Source: Acinetobacter nectaris CIP 110549
Lineage (GTDB): Bacteria; Pseudomonadota; Gammaproteobacteria; Pseudomonadales; Moraxellaceae
DNA: 64,000 bases
Assembly (NCBI RefSeq): GCF_000488215.1
Contig: NZ_KI530734.1
Location: 225,025-289,024 of the forward strand
Direction of reading: 5' to 3'
Both the position numbers and the translations under genes were made by a program. The notes under the pieces are model-generated. The model was not told the DNA's origin. It saw nothing but the letters and a program-made list of their open reading frames with translations, and ran no database searches. Below, piece after piece: positions 1 through 10,092 of the stretch; the first letter of the stretch is position 1; each line of letters begins with the position of its first letter.

Positions 1-1391
1 GTATGTTGCGTATGCACCTGACCACTTTCATAATCTTGCATTTGTTCAACATTACCATGGTCGGCTGTAACAAGCATATGTCCGTGCTGTGCCATGACAG
101 CTTCATAGACACGACCTAAACAGGTGTCTACTGCTTCCACCGCTTTTACCGCCGCATCGAATACGCCTGTATGCCCAACCATATCGCCATTGGCATAGTT
201 AATTACAATCAGATCATATGCTTGAGAGTTAATTGCCTCAACCACTTTATCCGTGACTTCATAAGCACTCATTTCAGGCTTTAAGTCGTAAGTTGCCACA
301 CTTGGCGATGGAATCAGAATACGTTTTTCACCTTCATATTCATCTTCACGACCACCACTAAAGAAGAATGTCACATGTGCATACTTTTCAGTTTCAGCAA
401 TACGAAGTTGAGTCTTTCCTAAATTAGAAAGGTACTCACCTAAAGTATTATGTAGTGCTTCTGGCATATACGCTACAGGCGCTTGAATACTTGCTTGATA
501 ACGTGTAAGCATGACAAATTCAGCAAGTTTAGGCTGCACTTTACGCTCAAAACCTGCAAAATCGGTTTCTACAAATGCACGCGTTAACTCACGTGCACGG
601 TCTGCACGGAAGTTCATAAATACAACACTGTCACCATCTTGAATTGGTGTTTTTTCACCAATACGCGTCGCTTTCACAAACTCATCAGTTTCTTCAGCTG
701 CATATGCTTGTTGTAAACCTTCTTCAGCAGTGGCAGCCACACGTACAGCTTCACCTTCAGTAAGTAAACGATAAGCCTGTTCTACACGATCCCAACGGTT
801 ATCACGATCCATTGCAAAATAACGACCAATCATGGAAACAATACGACCTTGATTTGGGTACTGTGCAAACAGTGCATCTAATTTCTTTAATGCAGATTCT
901 GCGCTTTTTGGTGGTGTATCACGACCATCAGTAAAAGCATGTAAATACACTTTTGCATTGCGTTTTAATGCAAGCTCACACATTGCCACAATGTGGTCTT
1001 CATGTGCATGTACACCGCCGTCTGAAAGTAAACCAATAATATGAACAGCGCCATCTTTTGCTTTAGCTTTTTCTACAGCATCGACCAGTACTTGGTTTTT
1101 AAAGAAGTCACCTGTGCGGATATCTTTAGTAATACGCGTAAAATCTTGATATAGCACACGCCCTGCACCAAGGTTCATATGTCCTACTTCAGAATTTCCC
1201 ATTTGACCATCAGGTAAGCCAACATCTTCACCCGAGCCAGAAATTAAACTATGCGGATGGTTCGCTTCCATTGCGGTCAAATTTGGGGTCTTTGCTGCAA
1301 GAAAAGCGTTGTCTTGTTTTGCTTCGCGGTGACCTATACCATCCATAATGACTAAGATATGTGGGATCTTGCCAGCCTTCACGTCCGTCAT
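1..1391 (-). CDS. gpmI: 2,3-bisphosphoglycerate-independent phosphoglycerate mutase, 3' end cut by the window edge
   Basis: Interconverts 3- and 2-phosphoglycerate in cytosolic glycolysis and gluconeogenesis using two Mn ions. About 463 codons are visible, so roughly 50 C-terminal residues of the usual ~515 lie beyond base 1. Translation from the ATG at 1389-1391 gives the N-terminal metal site VIMDGIG (Asp17) and the nucleophile motif GNSEVGHMN (Ser67). Near the left edge is the C-terminal metal motif [12 protein letters not shown]. The gene is transcribed leftwards, separately from lptG, with about 110 bp between them. The family assignment is firm. Confidence 0.95.
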   Translation of the reverse strand, partial: MTDVKAGKIPHILVIMDGIGHREAKQDNAFLAAKTPNLTAMEANHPHSLISGSGEDVGLPDGQMGNSEVGHMNLGAGRVLYQDFTRITKDIRTGDFFKNQVLVDAVEKAKAKDGAVHIIGLLSDGGVHAHEDHIVAMCELALKRNAKVYLHAFTDGRDTPPKSAESALKKLDALFAQYPNQGRIVSMIGRYFAMDRDNRWDRVEQAYRLLTEGEAVRVAATAEEGLQQAYAAEETDEFVKATRIGEKTPIQDGDSVVFMNFRADRARELTRAFVETDFAGFERKVQPKLAEFVMLTRYQASIQAPVAYMPEALHNTLGEYLSNLGKTQLRIAETEKYAHVTFFFSGGREDEYEGEKRILIPSPSVATYDLKPEMSAYEVTDKVVEAINSQAYDLIVINYANGDMVGHTGVFDAAVKAVEAVDTCLGRVYEAVMAQHGHMLVTADHGNVEQMQDYESGQVHTQH

Positions 1392-1460
1392 AGTATATTC
1401 TCTTTGTTGTTTATTGAAATTTCCATCTTACATACTTTTTAAACAGGAGACTATGTTACC

Positions 1461-1497
1461 AAGGTTGTATGCTACAAAGCACATACAACCTTTTTTT
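1461..1497 (+). terminator. Hairpin with T-tract between lptG and gpmI
   Basis: Perfect 11-bp arms AAGGTTGTATG / CATACAACCTT enclose a 10-nt loop, and TTTTTTT follows on the plus strand only. Both neighbouring genes are on the minus strand, where the hairpin lacks a U-tract. It may still end lptG transcription weakly, or it may stop antisense readthrough coming out of gpmI. Confidence 0.6.
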
Positions 1498-1501
1498 CAG
1501 T

Positions 1502-2572
1502 TTATTTCGCTCGGTTCAACAAGTACCCGCCTGCTATAAAGATTAAGACAATCGGTGTAAATACAAACCATGCAGGCGATGCGTTATAAACCAAACTTGC
1601 ATAGCCAAAGAAATCTTGAATGTAATAAAAGCCTAACCCAGTAAACAACGCAATAACCAAACGAAAGCCCATAGACTGTTGACGCAATGGGCCAAAAATA
1701 AATGAGCATGCAATAATTACCAAAGCAATCAAAGAAAAAGGCATACCTGCTTTTTGCCAAAATGCGAGCTGATAAGACTTTGGTACTTGGCTATAATCAG
1801 ATAAATAGCGAATAAAGGAAACCAACTGACTTGGTGATAAATCTTCAGGATCAATGGTCACCATATGTACATATTTAGGCTGTAGTGCTAAAGCAATATC
1901 TGTCTGAGGAAGCTTTTCCTCAATAGCATGCCCATCTTCCTGTACCGTCATTTGCGTTACATTATTCAGTTGCCACTGACCATTTTTTTGAAAATGACCA
2001 TTTTCTGCATTCAATGTATATCTTAAATGATAGTTGTCGTCAAAATCTAGAATTTGTATCCCTTTTAGATCGCCGTCTGAGTTTGCATAATTTATATAAA
2101 TAAAACGCTGTTCTTCCCTTGTCCAATAACCACGTACCTCTCCAAGCGAAGATATACTCTGATGTTTCTTAAGGCTATCTGCTCTTTCATTGGTATACGG
2201 TATCACCCATTCACTCAAAGCAAATGCCAAAATAATTAAGATAAGTGCAGAGCGAACAACCCAACCTACAATACGCCATAAACTGACACCTATCGAGCGC
2301 ATGACTACGAGTTCACTGTTCGATGCAAGTGTCCCCAAGCCAATAACTGCACCGATTAATGCTGAAATAGGTAATATTTTATAAAGGAAAGCTGGTGTGT
2401 TCCAAAGAACATATTGCAGCGCTTGTAAAGCATTATAGCCATGTTTCAATGCACTCAATTCTGCAAGATACGTAAATAAGCCTTGTAACAGTGTTAACAC
2501 AGCGGTTGCACCAAGCATGGCAAGCACTGTTGTAGAGGTCACATGTTTAGCGATTAGACTACGTGCGAACAT
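1502..2572 (-). CDS. lptG: LPS export ABC transporter permease LptG
   Basis: Inner-membrane permease of the LptB2FGC complex, which extracts lipopolysaccharide/lipooligosaccharide and drives it to the outer membrane. The 356-residue protein has the YjgP/YjgQ layout: three N-terminal membrane segments (about 15-35, 55-80, 100-120), a large periplasmic beta domain (about 135-265) and three C-terminal segments up to residue 353. It starts at ATG 2570-2572, nine bases after the lptF stop, so the two are one operon as in other Gram-negatives. Similarity to its neighbour in layout reflects the paralogous LptF/LptG pair; gene order lptF-lptG supports this one being LptG. Confidence 0.93.
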   Translation of the reverse strand: MFARSLIAKHVTSTTVLAMLGATAVLTLLQGLFTYLAELSALKHGYNALQALQYVLWNTPAFLYKILPISALIGAVIGLGTLASNSELVVMRSIGVSLWRIVGWVVRSALILIILAFALSEWVIPYTNERADSLKKHQSISSLGEVRGYWTREEQRFIYINYANSDGDLKGIQILDFDDNYHLRYTLNAENGHFQKNGQWQLNNVTQMTVQEDGHAIEEKLPQTDIALALQPKYVHMVTIDPEDLSPSQLVSFIRYLSDYSQVPKSYQLAFWQKAGMPFSLIALVIIACSFIFGPLRQQSMGFRLVIALFTGLGFYYIQDFFGYASLVYNASPAWFVFTPIVLIFIAGGYLLNRAK

Positions 2573-2581
2573 TCATAGACC

Positions 2582-3673
2582 TCATTTACTCAATTTTTGT
2601 TTAAGTCGTGGTGTTAAATTCGGATTACGTAAGAAAATAAACGTAACCACGCCATAAACCATCAGAACAATAGGATATAACCAAACCGTTAAATCACCAC
2701 GCGATACACGTGTTCGAACCGCCATCATCAATACAATTAAACTTGCAAAAATAAGAATTGCAGGAAGTAATTTATAGTAACGCCCTTGACGTGGATTCAC
2801 CTCAGATAAAGCTGTTGCTAACATCAGTGCAATAACAATGACCCATGGGCCAAAAACTCGCCAACCTAACTCACTTTGTACAACTGAATCATCTCGCTTC
2901 GCCCAAAGTTTACCAATGGTGACTGCATTAATCGCACTATTAGTAATAGATGATTCTTTATCATTTTCTATACGTAGACGATAACTTTTAAATTCAGCTT
3001 GTGAATAACGCGGTTGCCCCTGATAAATTTCATAACGGCGACCATCTAATAAATCCACAACATTTGCTGTATCATTTGGAATATCAACACGTTTTGCTTC
3101 ACGCGCAAGAATAATTAAATCAGGCTTATTGTCTTGCTCTGAACGCTGATAAAAAATGACATCTTTCAGATTCTTACGATCTTCAGATAAATCACTTGCA
3201 TAAATGGTATATGGCCCCGATGACACAAACTCTTTGGGCCGAACAAGGTCAAACCCCGTTCTTACCGCTTGAGCACTGGTTAACTGTTCAAATTTATGAA
3301 CACCCCAAGGTGCAATCCATACCATCAGCGCAATTTGTATGGCCATAACACCTGCTGTCATGGGAATAAGTAATCGCGCCAAATGATTACGGCTCAGACC
3401 ACTACTATTCAGTACAGCCATTTCATTGTCTGTATATAAACGTCCAAACACCAACATTAAGCCAATAAAAAAGCCTAACGGTAAAATAAGTGTTAAGAAC
3501 TCAGGAAGTCGATAACCAATAATACTAAACAATACACTGGCATCTAAACGACCTTGTGCCGCCACCCCAAAATATTTAATGAGTCGACCACCCATCATAA
3601 TTAAGGTTAATAAAGCCACGACAACGACGGAAGTCGACACGACTTGCTTCACAAGATAACGTCGAATAATCAA
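2582..3673 (-). CDS. lptF: LPS export ABC transporter permease LptF
   Basis: Partner permease of LptG in the LptB2FGC lipopolysaccharide extractor. The 363 residues show the same plan: membrane segments near 10-35, 55-80 and 100-120, a periplasmic domain, then three C-terminal segments ending about residue 350. The start MIIRRYLVKQV, typical of LptF, is encoded by TTG at 3671-3673 with GGAAG seven bases upstream. It is the first gene of the lptFG operon and is divergent from pepA across 268 bp. Confidence 0.93.
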   Translation of the reverse strand: MIIRRYLVKQVVSTSVVVVALLTLIMMGGRLIKYFGVAAQGRLDASVLFSIIGYRLPEFLTLILPLGFFIGLMLVFGRLYTDNEMAVLNSSGLSRNHLARLLIPMTAGVMAIQIALMVWIAPWGVHKFEQLTSAQAVRTGFDLVRPKEFVSSGPYTIYASDLSEDRKNLKDVIFYQRSEQDNKPDLIILAREAKRVDIPNDTANVVDLLDGRRYEIYQGQPRYSQAEFKSYRLRIENDKESSITNSAINAVTIGKLWAKRDDSVVQSELGWRVFGPWVIVIALMLATALSEVNPRQGRYYKLLPAILIFASLIVLMMAVRTRVSRGDLTVWLYPIVLMVYGVVTFIFLRNPNLTPRLKQKLSK

Positions 3674-3914
3674 AAGGACACTTCCATTTTTACATTAAAA
3701 ATTAAATATGTTGTTAGTTTAACCGAATACACAGAATAAATAACCTCTCATCAGATGTCTTCACCTTGGTTTCATCTATAATAAAACAAAGATTTTCTGA
3801 AATAAGTGCTGTTTGACATTGTTTTAAATCAATCTTTTGACTTTTAGTAAAAGCCTATATACCGCATAGGGCGAATTGGCTTAGTATGATGATAGAAGTC
3901 GTTCCAACAATTAA

Positions 3915-5362
<1,448 letters not shown>

Positions 5363-5363
<1 letters not shown>

Positions 5364-5770
5364 TGACAGCAATTAGCTTTTATCTTTTTGAAAAAAGCCC
5401 TGAACGACAAGTCCAAAGTGCTTGTCGTTTAGCACGTAAGCTTTTAAAAACAACACCAAAATTATGGTGGTATTGCCCATCTAAAGAATTACAACAGACT
5501 TTAGATGACCTATTATGGTCTTTTGATGAAACCAGTTTTATTACACACTCTATAGACGATACGACAGGGCAAGTTTGTATTTCATCAAGTTTACCCATAG
5601 AAGGTGAATGGATTATTTTTAATTTTAGTGAAAATATTATTTCGCTAACAGATACGTTTAAACACATTATTGAGATTGTTGAAAATACAGAAGCCTCTAA
5701 AATAATAGGCCGCGATAAATTTAAACAATATCGTCAACTTGGCATTGAACCAAGAACATTTAAACTATAA
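5363..5770 (+). CDS. holC: DNA polymerase III subunit chi
   Basis: Accessory subunit of the replicative polymerase clamp-loader complex that binds SSB and, through psi, the tau/gamma loader. The 135-residue sequence shows the family N-terminus (ISFYLFEKSPERQVQSACRL) and the central WWYCPS stretch. Its ATG shares the last base of the pepA stop, implying translational coupling. In many relatives valS follows; here an unrelated coiled-coil gene does. Confidence 0.9.
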
Positions 5771-5798
5771 AAATTGTTTGGTATGAGGAGTTAAATTG

Positions 5799-6434
5799 GT
5801 GGCATTAGATATTGGTGAAGACTTTAAAACCCGTTGGTTAAATACACCGCAGGCTGCACGACAAACCTATATTGATGACCTCTCGCGCATCTGTGAGCTC
5901 CTCACGCCTGAAAGTAAAATAGAAGCATGGAAAACATCCGATGAAGCAGCACAAATAACCTCTAAACAACGTATTCAAGAAGCTTATGAAACACTGAAAG
6001 CTCAAATGATTGAAGATGCTCGCTGTCGTGAGCAAAAACGTCTAGAAAATAAAATACACCAACAAAGACAAGCTGAAGATGAATACCTCAAAAATTTACA
6101 GCTTGATGATCGTTTACAACAACAATCACAAGTAGAGCAACTTAAGTCTTTCCAAAGTCAGCTCATGCAGGAAACAAAAACATATAGCAACCGTTATCAG
6201 AAGATCAGTCTTGCTGCAAACTCACCGAAAGCAACAGATAAACCATTGCAGATAAATCATGTTCAACTTCAACAAATTATTGAAAACATTCAAGTCAGAT
6301 TAGAGCTTGAAGCAGAAAGTCTCATTGAGCAAATTCAAAAATCAGTCGAAGGATTTAATCAAAATTTACAGCAAGCGGCTGAAGAAGAAGTAAAAATTTC
6401 CTTACAAGATACAAAGACAAAAAATTCGGCATAA
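5799..6434 (+). CDS. Unknown Gln/Glu-rich coiled-coil protein
   Basis: I do not recognise a family. The 211-residue product has no signal peptide or membrane segment and is strongly charged and Gln-rich. Heptad-like helices span about residues 60-125 and 145-205. The GTG at 5799 is preferred over the TTG at 5796 because GAGGAG (5785-5790) then has 8-base spacing. It follows holC by 28 bases and shares its terminator, so it belongs to the pepA-holC transcription unit. A structural or DNA-metabolism accessory role is possible but unsupported. Confidence 0.75.
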   Translation: MALDIGEDFKTRWLNTPQAARQTYIDDLSRICELLTPESKIEAWKTSDEAAQITSKQRIQEAYETLKAQMIEDARCREQKRLENKIHQQRQAEDEYLKNLQLDDRLQQQSQVEQLKSFQSQLMQETKTYSNRYQKISLAANSPKATDKPLQINHVQLQQIIENIQVRLELEAESLIEQIQKSVEGFNQNLQQAAEEEVKISLQDTKTKNSA

Positions 6435-6446
6435 AGCCGAATTTTT
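6422..6446. terminator. Bidirectional terminator between the pepA unit and ribE
   Basis: Arms AAATTCGGC / GCCGAATTT enclose ATAAA, with T-runs possible on both strands. The stop codon of the upstream coiled-coil gene (6432-6434) lies in the loop region. It separates convergent transcription units. Confidence 0.85.
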
Positions 6447-7106
6447 TTATTTTAAGAAGCCATTATTTGCAAGAAACTCCATACTAATATTAGACTCTTT
6501 TTGGGTAACTGCTGCACGATCCCCTAAAAGCAAACGCTCCATATAGCGTGCTAAAATATCTACTTCTAAATTCACAGCCGTACCCACTTGCCACGTTGAA
6601 ATGTTCGTGCGCTCTGCGGTATGTGGAATCAGATTTAGACTGAGCACACAACCATTTAAATGGTTAATCGTCAGGCTAATCCCATCAACAGTAATAGAAC
6701 CCTTCTCTGCCAAGTACTTTGCAATTTCTTTTGGTGCGGTTACTTCAAAATACAATGAACGTGCGTCATGACGCATCTGTGTAATCTCACCCATTGCATC
6801 AACATGACCACTGACAATATGACCACCAAAACGCGTTGTGGGTAACATCGCTTTTTCAATATTTAATGGCTGTCCAACTTTCCAACGTCCTAAAGTTGTA
6901 CGGTCTAAGCTTTCACGTGAAACGTCAGCCGAATACCAGTTATCGCCCCACGCTGTTACCGTTAAACAAATACCATTGGTTGCAATTGAATCACCTAAGT
7001 GCACATCAGACATATCTATGTCTGTGCCTACTGTTAAGCGAATATCTCCACCCACACTTTGCAAGCTTTTTACTTGCCCAACACTTTCAATAATACCTGT
7101 AAACAT
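6447..7106 (-). CDS. ribE: Riboflavin synthase, alpha subunit
   Basis: Dismutates two 6,7-dimethyl-8-ribityllumazine molecules to riboflavin plus the pyrimidinedione. The 219 residues contain two tandem lumazine-binding barrels, the first beginning MFTGIIESVGQV and the second around residue 98 (GHVDAMGEITQM). The C-terminal tail is about 20 residues longer than the E. coli enzyme. It is last in the nrdR-ribD-methyltransferase-ribE unit, 13 bases behind the methyltransferase. Some annotations call this gene ribC. Confidence 0.95.
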   Translation of the reverse strand: MFTGIIESVGQVKSLQSVGGDIRLTVGTDIDMSDVHLGDSIATNGICLTVTAWGDNWYSADVSRESLDRTTLGRWKVGQPLNIEKAMLPTTRFGGHIVSGHVDAMGEITQMRHDARSLYFEVTAPKEIAKYLAEKGSITVDGISLTINHLNGCVLSLNLIPHTAERTNISTWQVGTAVNLEVDILARYMERLLLGDRAAVTQKESNISMEFLANNGFLK

Positions 7107-7119
7107 GGTTATCTTCCTT

Positions 7120-8418
7120 TTACCACAATGCCAACTGAGAGCTTACACCTGTCGTATCCACACCACCTAACTCTGCATAATGGTAAAGCTGTCCAAGTAG
7201 CTGTCTCAGTGGTGGGCCAGATTTGGCTTTCGTATCTGTAATGACAATAAACTCAAGTACGCGTGCTCGTTCAGACTGACGCTGTTTGCTCACGCGATAC
7301 CGTGGTACATCTTGTGTGAGTAACGTGACTTTGCCACGTTCTAAATTTGCTTTAAGCAAGTCAGTTGCCGAAATATTTCCATCTGTCGAATAACTCGTCA
7401 AGATAAAACGCGCATTTACCGTAGCAAGTAACTTTTCATAGGCTTCTTTGGCATATTTTGAAGAGTTATATAAGCTCGGACGTTCTTTGCGCCAAGCACG
7501 GTCTATACCACTTTTAAAACCTTTTGTATCTGGAGATGGTAAATCAGTTTGATCCCATAACGTGAGCGAATTTAAAACATGATAATTACTGCTATACGCA
7601 TGTTGATTATACGGCGGATCCAAATAAGCCACATCGACTTCAAAATCGCTCATTTGATTTGCAAGGTGCTGCGCATCTACACACCACATTTCAGCAGCAG
7701 CCTGATTCGGGCGCCCAATCTCACAAAAGCGACTTGGCGTTAACCACAAAAGCGACTCAATACGTTCAAGTGCCGTCTGCGTTTTTCCACCCCAACCATG
7801 ATGAAAACTCTTAAATACACCACTGGTATTGCTTACAAAACTTGCTGAATATAGAAGTGGTGCTAAAAGTGCACTCATTTCAACATCATCAATCGCACCC
7901 TCTGCCTGCCATGTTGCAATTTGCTGACGAATTGCATCAATACGCATGCCATTTCTACGTTTAAAGAACAAACGATCGCGCGCAGGATCATACTCTTCAT
8001 CGTTACGTGGGCATAAATTATGTGTAACCCAACCTTTTGCTAAAGGTAAGCGGTTTAAATAATCAATTGCTTTTTGATAGCCACCCAACTCTTTAAAGGC
8101 AGGGGCTTCAACACAAGATAAAATTGCATGATTGAGCGCATGACTATAAGGTTCCCAGTCATTTGCAATAACACGATAACCATTTTGGCGTGCTAAGCGA
8201 GAAACAACACCACTGCCTGCAAAAAAATCGGCAAAAATGGGTGCACGCTTTTTCTTACCATCTGTATTCAGCGTTCCTGTCATTTCTAATGCTTCTAAAA
8301 TTAGATGCAAAAGACGGCGTTTATTGCCTAAATAAGGAACCAATTGATGGAACAAGTATTCATCTGTTGTTCGGGCCGCATGTCGGCGTTTATGATAAAC
8401 CGTTGTTTCTGAACTCAT
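7120..8418 (-). CDS. D12-class DNA adenine-N6 methyltransferase (orphan)
   Basis: Predicted to transfer a methyl group from S-adenosylmethionine to adenine in DNA. The 432-residue protein has the Dam/D12 order: a target-side motif VPYLGNKRRLL (27-37), the SAM-binding FADFFAGSG (62-70) and the catalytic DPPYN (267-271). No restriction endonuclease is adjacent, so it is an orphan. Its ATG overlaps the ribD stop by 4 bases and ribE follows 13 bases later, placing it inside a riboflavin operon. A. baumannii has a described orphan enzyme, AamA, reported to act on GAATTC; orthology is plausible but I cannot verify it here. Confidence 0.85.
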   Translation of the reverse strand: MSSETTVYHKRRHAARTTDEYLFHQLVPYLGNKRRLLHLILEALEMTGTLNTDGKKKRAPIFADFFAGSGVVSRLARQNGYRVIANDWEPYSHALNHAILSCVEAPAFKELGGYQKAIDYLNRLPLAKGWVTHNLCPRNDEEYDPARDRLFFKRRNGMRIDAIRQQIATWQAEGAIDDVEMSALLAPLLYSASFVSNTSGVFKSFHHGWGGKTQTALERIESLLWLTPSRFCEIGRPNQAAAEMWCVDAQHLANQMSDFEVDVAYLDPPYNQHAYSSNYHVLNSLTLWDQTDLPSPDTKGFKSGIDRAWRKERPSLYNSSKYAKEAYEKLLATVNARFILTSYSTDGNISATDLLKANLERGKVTLLTQDVPRYRVSKQRQSERARVLEFIVITDTKAKSGPPLRQLLGQLYHYAELGGVDTTGVSSQLALW

Positions 8419-9506
8419 AATGACTCTTGTACTGGTATCAACCTGAAGCGGAAGTCATCACCCAACTGAGTAATATCTTTCACAGTAAAACGTTGTTGTT
8501 GCGACAACGATGAAAAATCCGCTTGGAACATTGCACGTGCAGACTGACCTAATAATGTTGGTGCAACGTAATGTATCATTTCATCGACCAATTGTTCAGT
8601 TAAAAAACTGGTCGAAAGTGTTGCACCTGTTTCAACAAGTACATCGTGAATACTGTACTTCTGCGCAATAATTTTTAATAAACTTTGCAAAGGTTGCACC
8701 TTAAATTGAAGTACACCTAAATCTGCCAACTCTTGACGATACGGCGCCATCACCCATGTATTTTGAGGGTTTTCTAAAATTTTAGCAGTTAAAGGCAAAC
8801 GCCCTTGTCGATCCAATACAATTCTTTTGGGCTGTACAATTGCATCTAATTCAACATTTGATAACTGGCGGACATTCAATTGGCAATCATCTGCCAATAC
8901 TGTTTCAATACCTGTAATCACAGCACCTGATATTGCACGCCAGTGTTGTACATCCTGACGTGCTTCTTGACCTGTAATCCACTTCGACTCACCTGAAGCC
9001 ATTGCGGTACGACCATCTAAACTTGAAGCCACCTTTAATCTGACATATGGCAAACCTGTTGCCATTTTCTTCAAAAAGCCCTCATTGAGTACTCTTGCTT
9101 CATACTCACACAAACCCGTTTGAACCTGTATACCTGCTGCTTCTAAAATTGAAATGCCTTTACCTGCAACAAGCGGATTGGGGTCTGTATTGGCAATAAA
9201 TACTTGCTTCACACCTGCTTTTACCAATGCCTCTGCACATGGTGGTGTCCGACCATAATGCGCACATGGTTCTAAAGTCACATAGGCCGTTGCACCATTT
9301 GCATGGCTTCCTGCTTCACGTAAAGCAAATACCTCTGCATGGGGTTGCCCAGCTTTTGGATGAAACCCTTGCCCAATGACTTCGCCATTTTTTACGATAA
9401 CACAACCTACATTTGGGTTTGGCTTGGTTGAATAAATTGCTTTTTGCGCAAGTGCAATCGCTTGACGCATATATATTTGGTCTTGTTCTGAAAATAGATT
9501 GCTCAT
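8415..9506 (-). CDS. ribD: Bifunctional pyrimidine deaminase/reductase RibD
   Basis: Second and third steps of riboflavin synthesis: deaminates and then reduces the pyrimidine product of GTP cyclohydrolase II. The 363 residues contain an N-terminal zinc deaminase domain (His56, Glu58, Cys81, Cys90 in HAE and [11 protein letters not shown]) and a C-terminal NADPH reductase domain (from about 155). It overlaps nrdR upstream and the methyltransferase downstream by 4 bases each, so the three are translationally coupled. Confidence 0.95.
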   Translation of the reverse strand: MSNLFSEQDQIYMRQAIALAQKAIYSTKPNPNVGCVIVKNGEVIGQGFHPKAGQPHAEVFALREAGSHANGATAYVTLEPCAHYGRTPPCAEALVKAGVKQVFIANTDPNPLVAGKGISILEAAGIQVQTGLCEYEARVLNEGFLKKMATGLPYVRLKVASSLDGRTAMASGESKWITGQEARQDVQHWRAISGAVITGIETVLADDCQLNVRQLSNVELDAIVQPKRIVLDRQGRLPLTAKILENPQNTWVMAPYRQELADLGVLQFKVQPLQSLLKIIAQKYSIHDVLVETGATLSTSFLTEQLVDEMIHYVAPTLLGQSARAMFQADFSSLSQQQRFTVKDITQLGDDFRFRLIPVQESL

Positions 9507-9973
9507 GATTCGCGCTCTTTCTGCATTTGTTGCATTTGCTCAATTTGTTTTCTAAATGCTTCAACATCTTGGAAATCTTGATACACAGAAGCAAAACGCA
9601 CATAAGCTACATGATCTAATACAAATAAAGCTTTCATTACAATTTCACCAATTCGCAATGAGCTCACATCACGCTCACCTAAACGGCGCAATGTTTGTTG
9701 AATATCACTCAGAACGGCTTCAATTTTTTCTTGTGTGACGGGACGTTTTTGCAGCGCATGCATTAAAGAACGGCGAAGCTTAGCTTCATCAAATGGTTCA
9801 TTTTTTCCATTCGATTTAATGACACGTGGCATTACCACTTCGTATGTTTCAAAAGTTGTAAAACGCTCACCACACCCAACGCACTCTCTGCGACGACGGA
9901 TTTGGCGCCCTTCAGCCGCAAGCCGAGAGTCAATCACTTTACTGTCAGGAACATTACAAAATGGACAATGCAT
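9503..9973 (-). CDS. nrdR: Transcriptional repressor NrdR
   Basis: Zinc-ribbon/ATP-cone repressor that senses (d)ATP and controls ribonucleotide reductase genes. The 156 residues have Cys3, Cys6, Cys31 and Cys34 of the zinc ribbon and an ATP-cone starting near residue 49 ([20 protein letters not shown]). nrdR immediately before ribD is a common arrangement. No nrd gene or obvious paired NrdR box is in this window. Confidence 0.95.
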   Translation of the reverse strand: MHCPFCNVPDSKVIDSRLAAEGRQIRRRRECVGCGERFTTFETYEVVMPRVIKSNGKNEPFDEAKLRRSLMHALQKRPVTQEKIEAVLSDIQQTLRRLGERDVSSLRIGEIVMKALFVLDHVAYVRFASVYQDFQDVEAFRKQIEQMQQMQKERES

Positions 9974-10051
9974 TCTAAATTCTATCTGCCAATTTATTTT
10001 TCTCTAGTGTATCAAAAAACTGACAGATACTAAATGTTGTGTCTAAAATAA

Positions 10052-10078
10052 AAAATAGCCCCATATAGAGGCTATTTT
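10052..10078 (-). terminator. amtB terminator
   Basis: Arms AAAATAGCC / GGCTATTTT with a 9-nt loop. On the minus strand a T-rich tail follows, just after the amtB stop. Confidence 0.8.
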
Positions 10079-10092
10079 CATTAAAATTTTAT

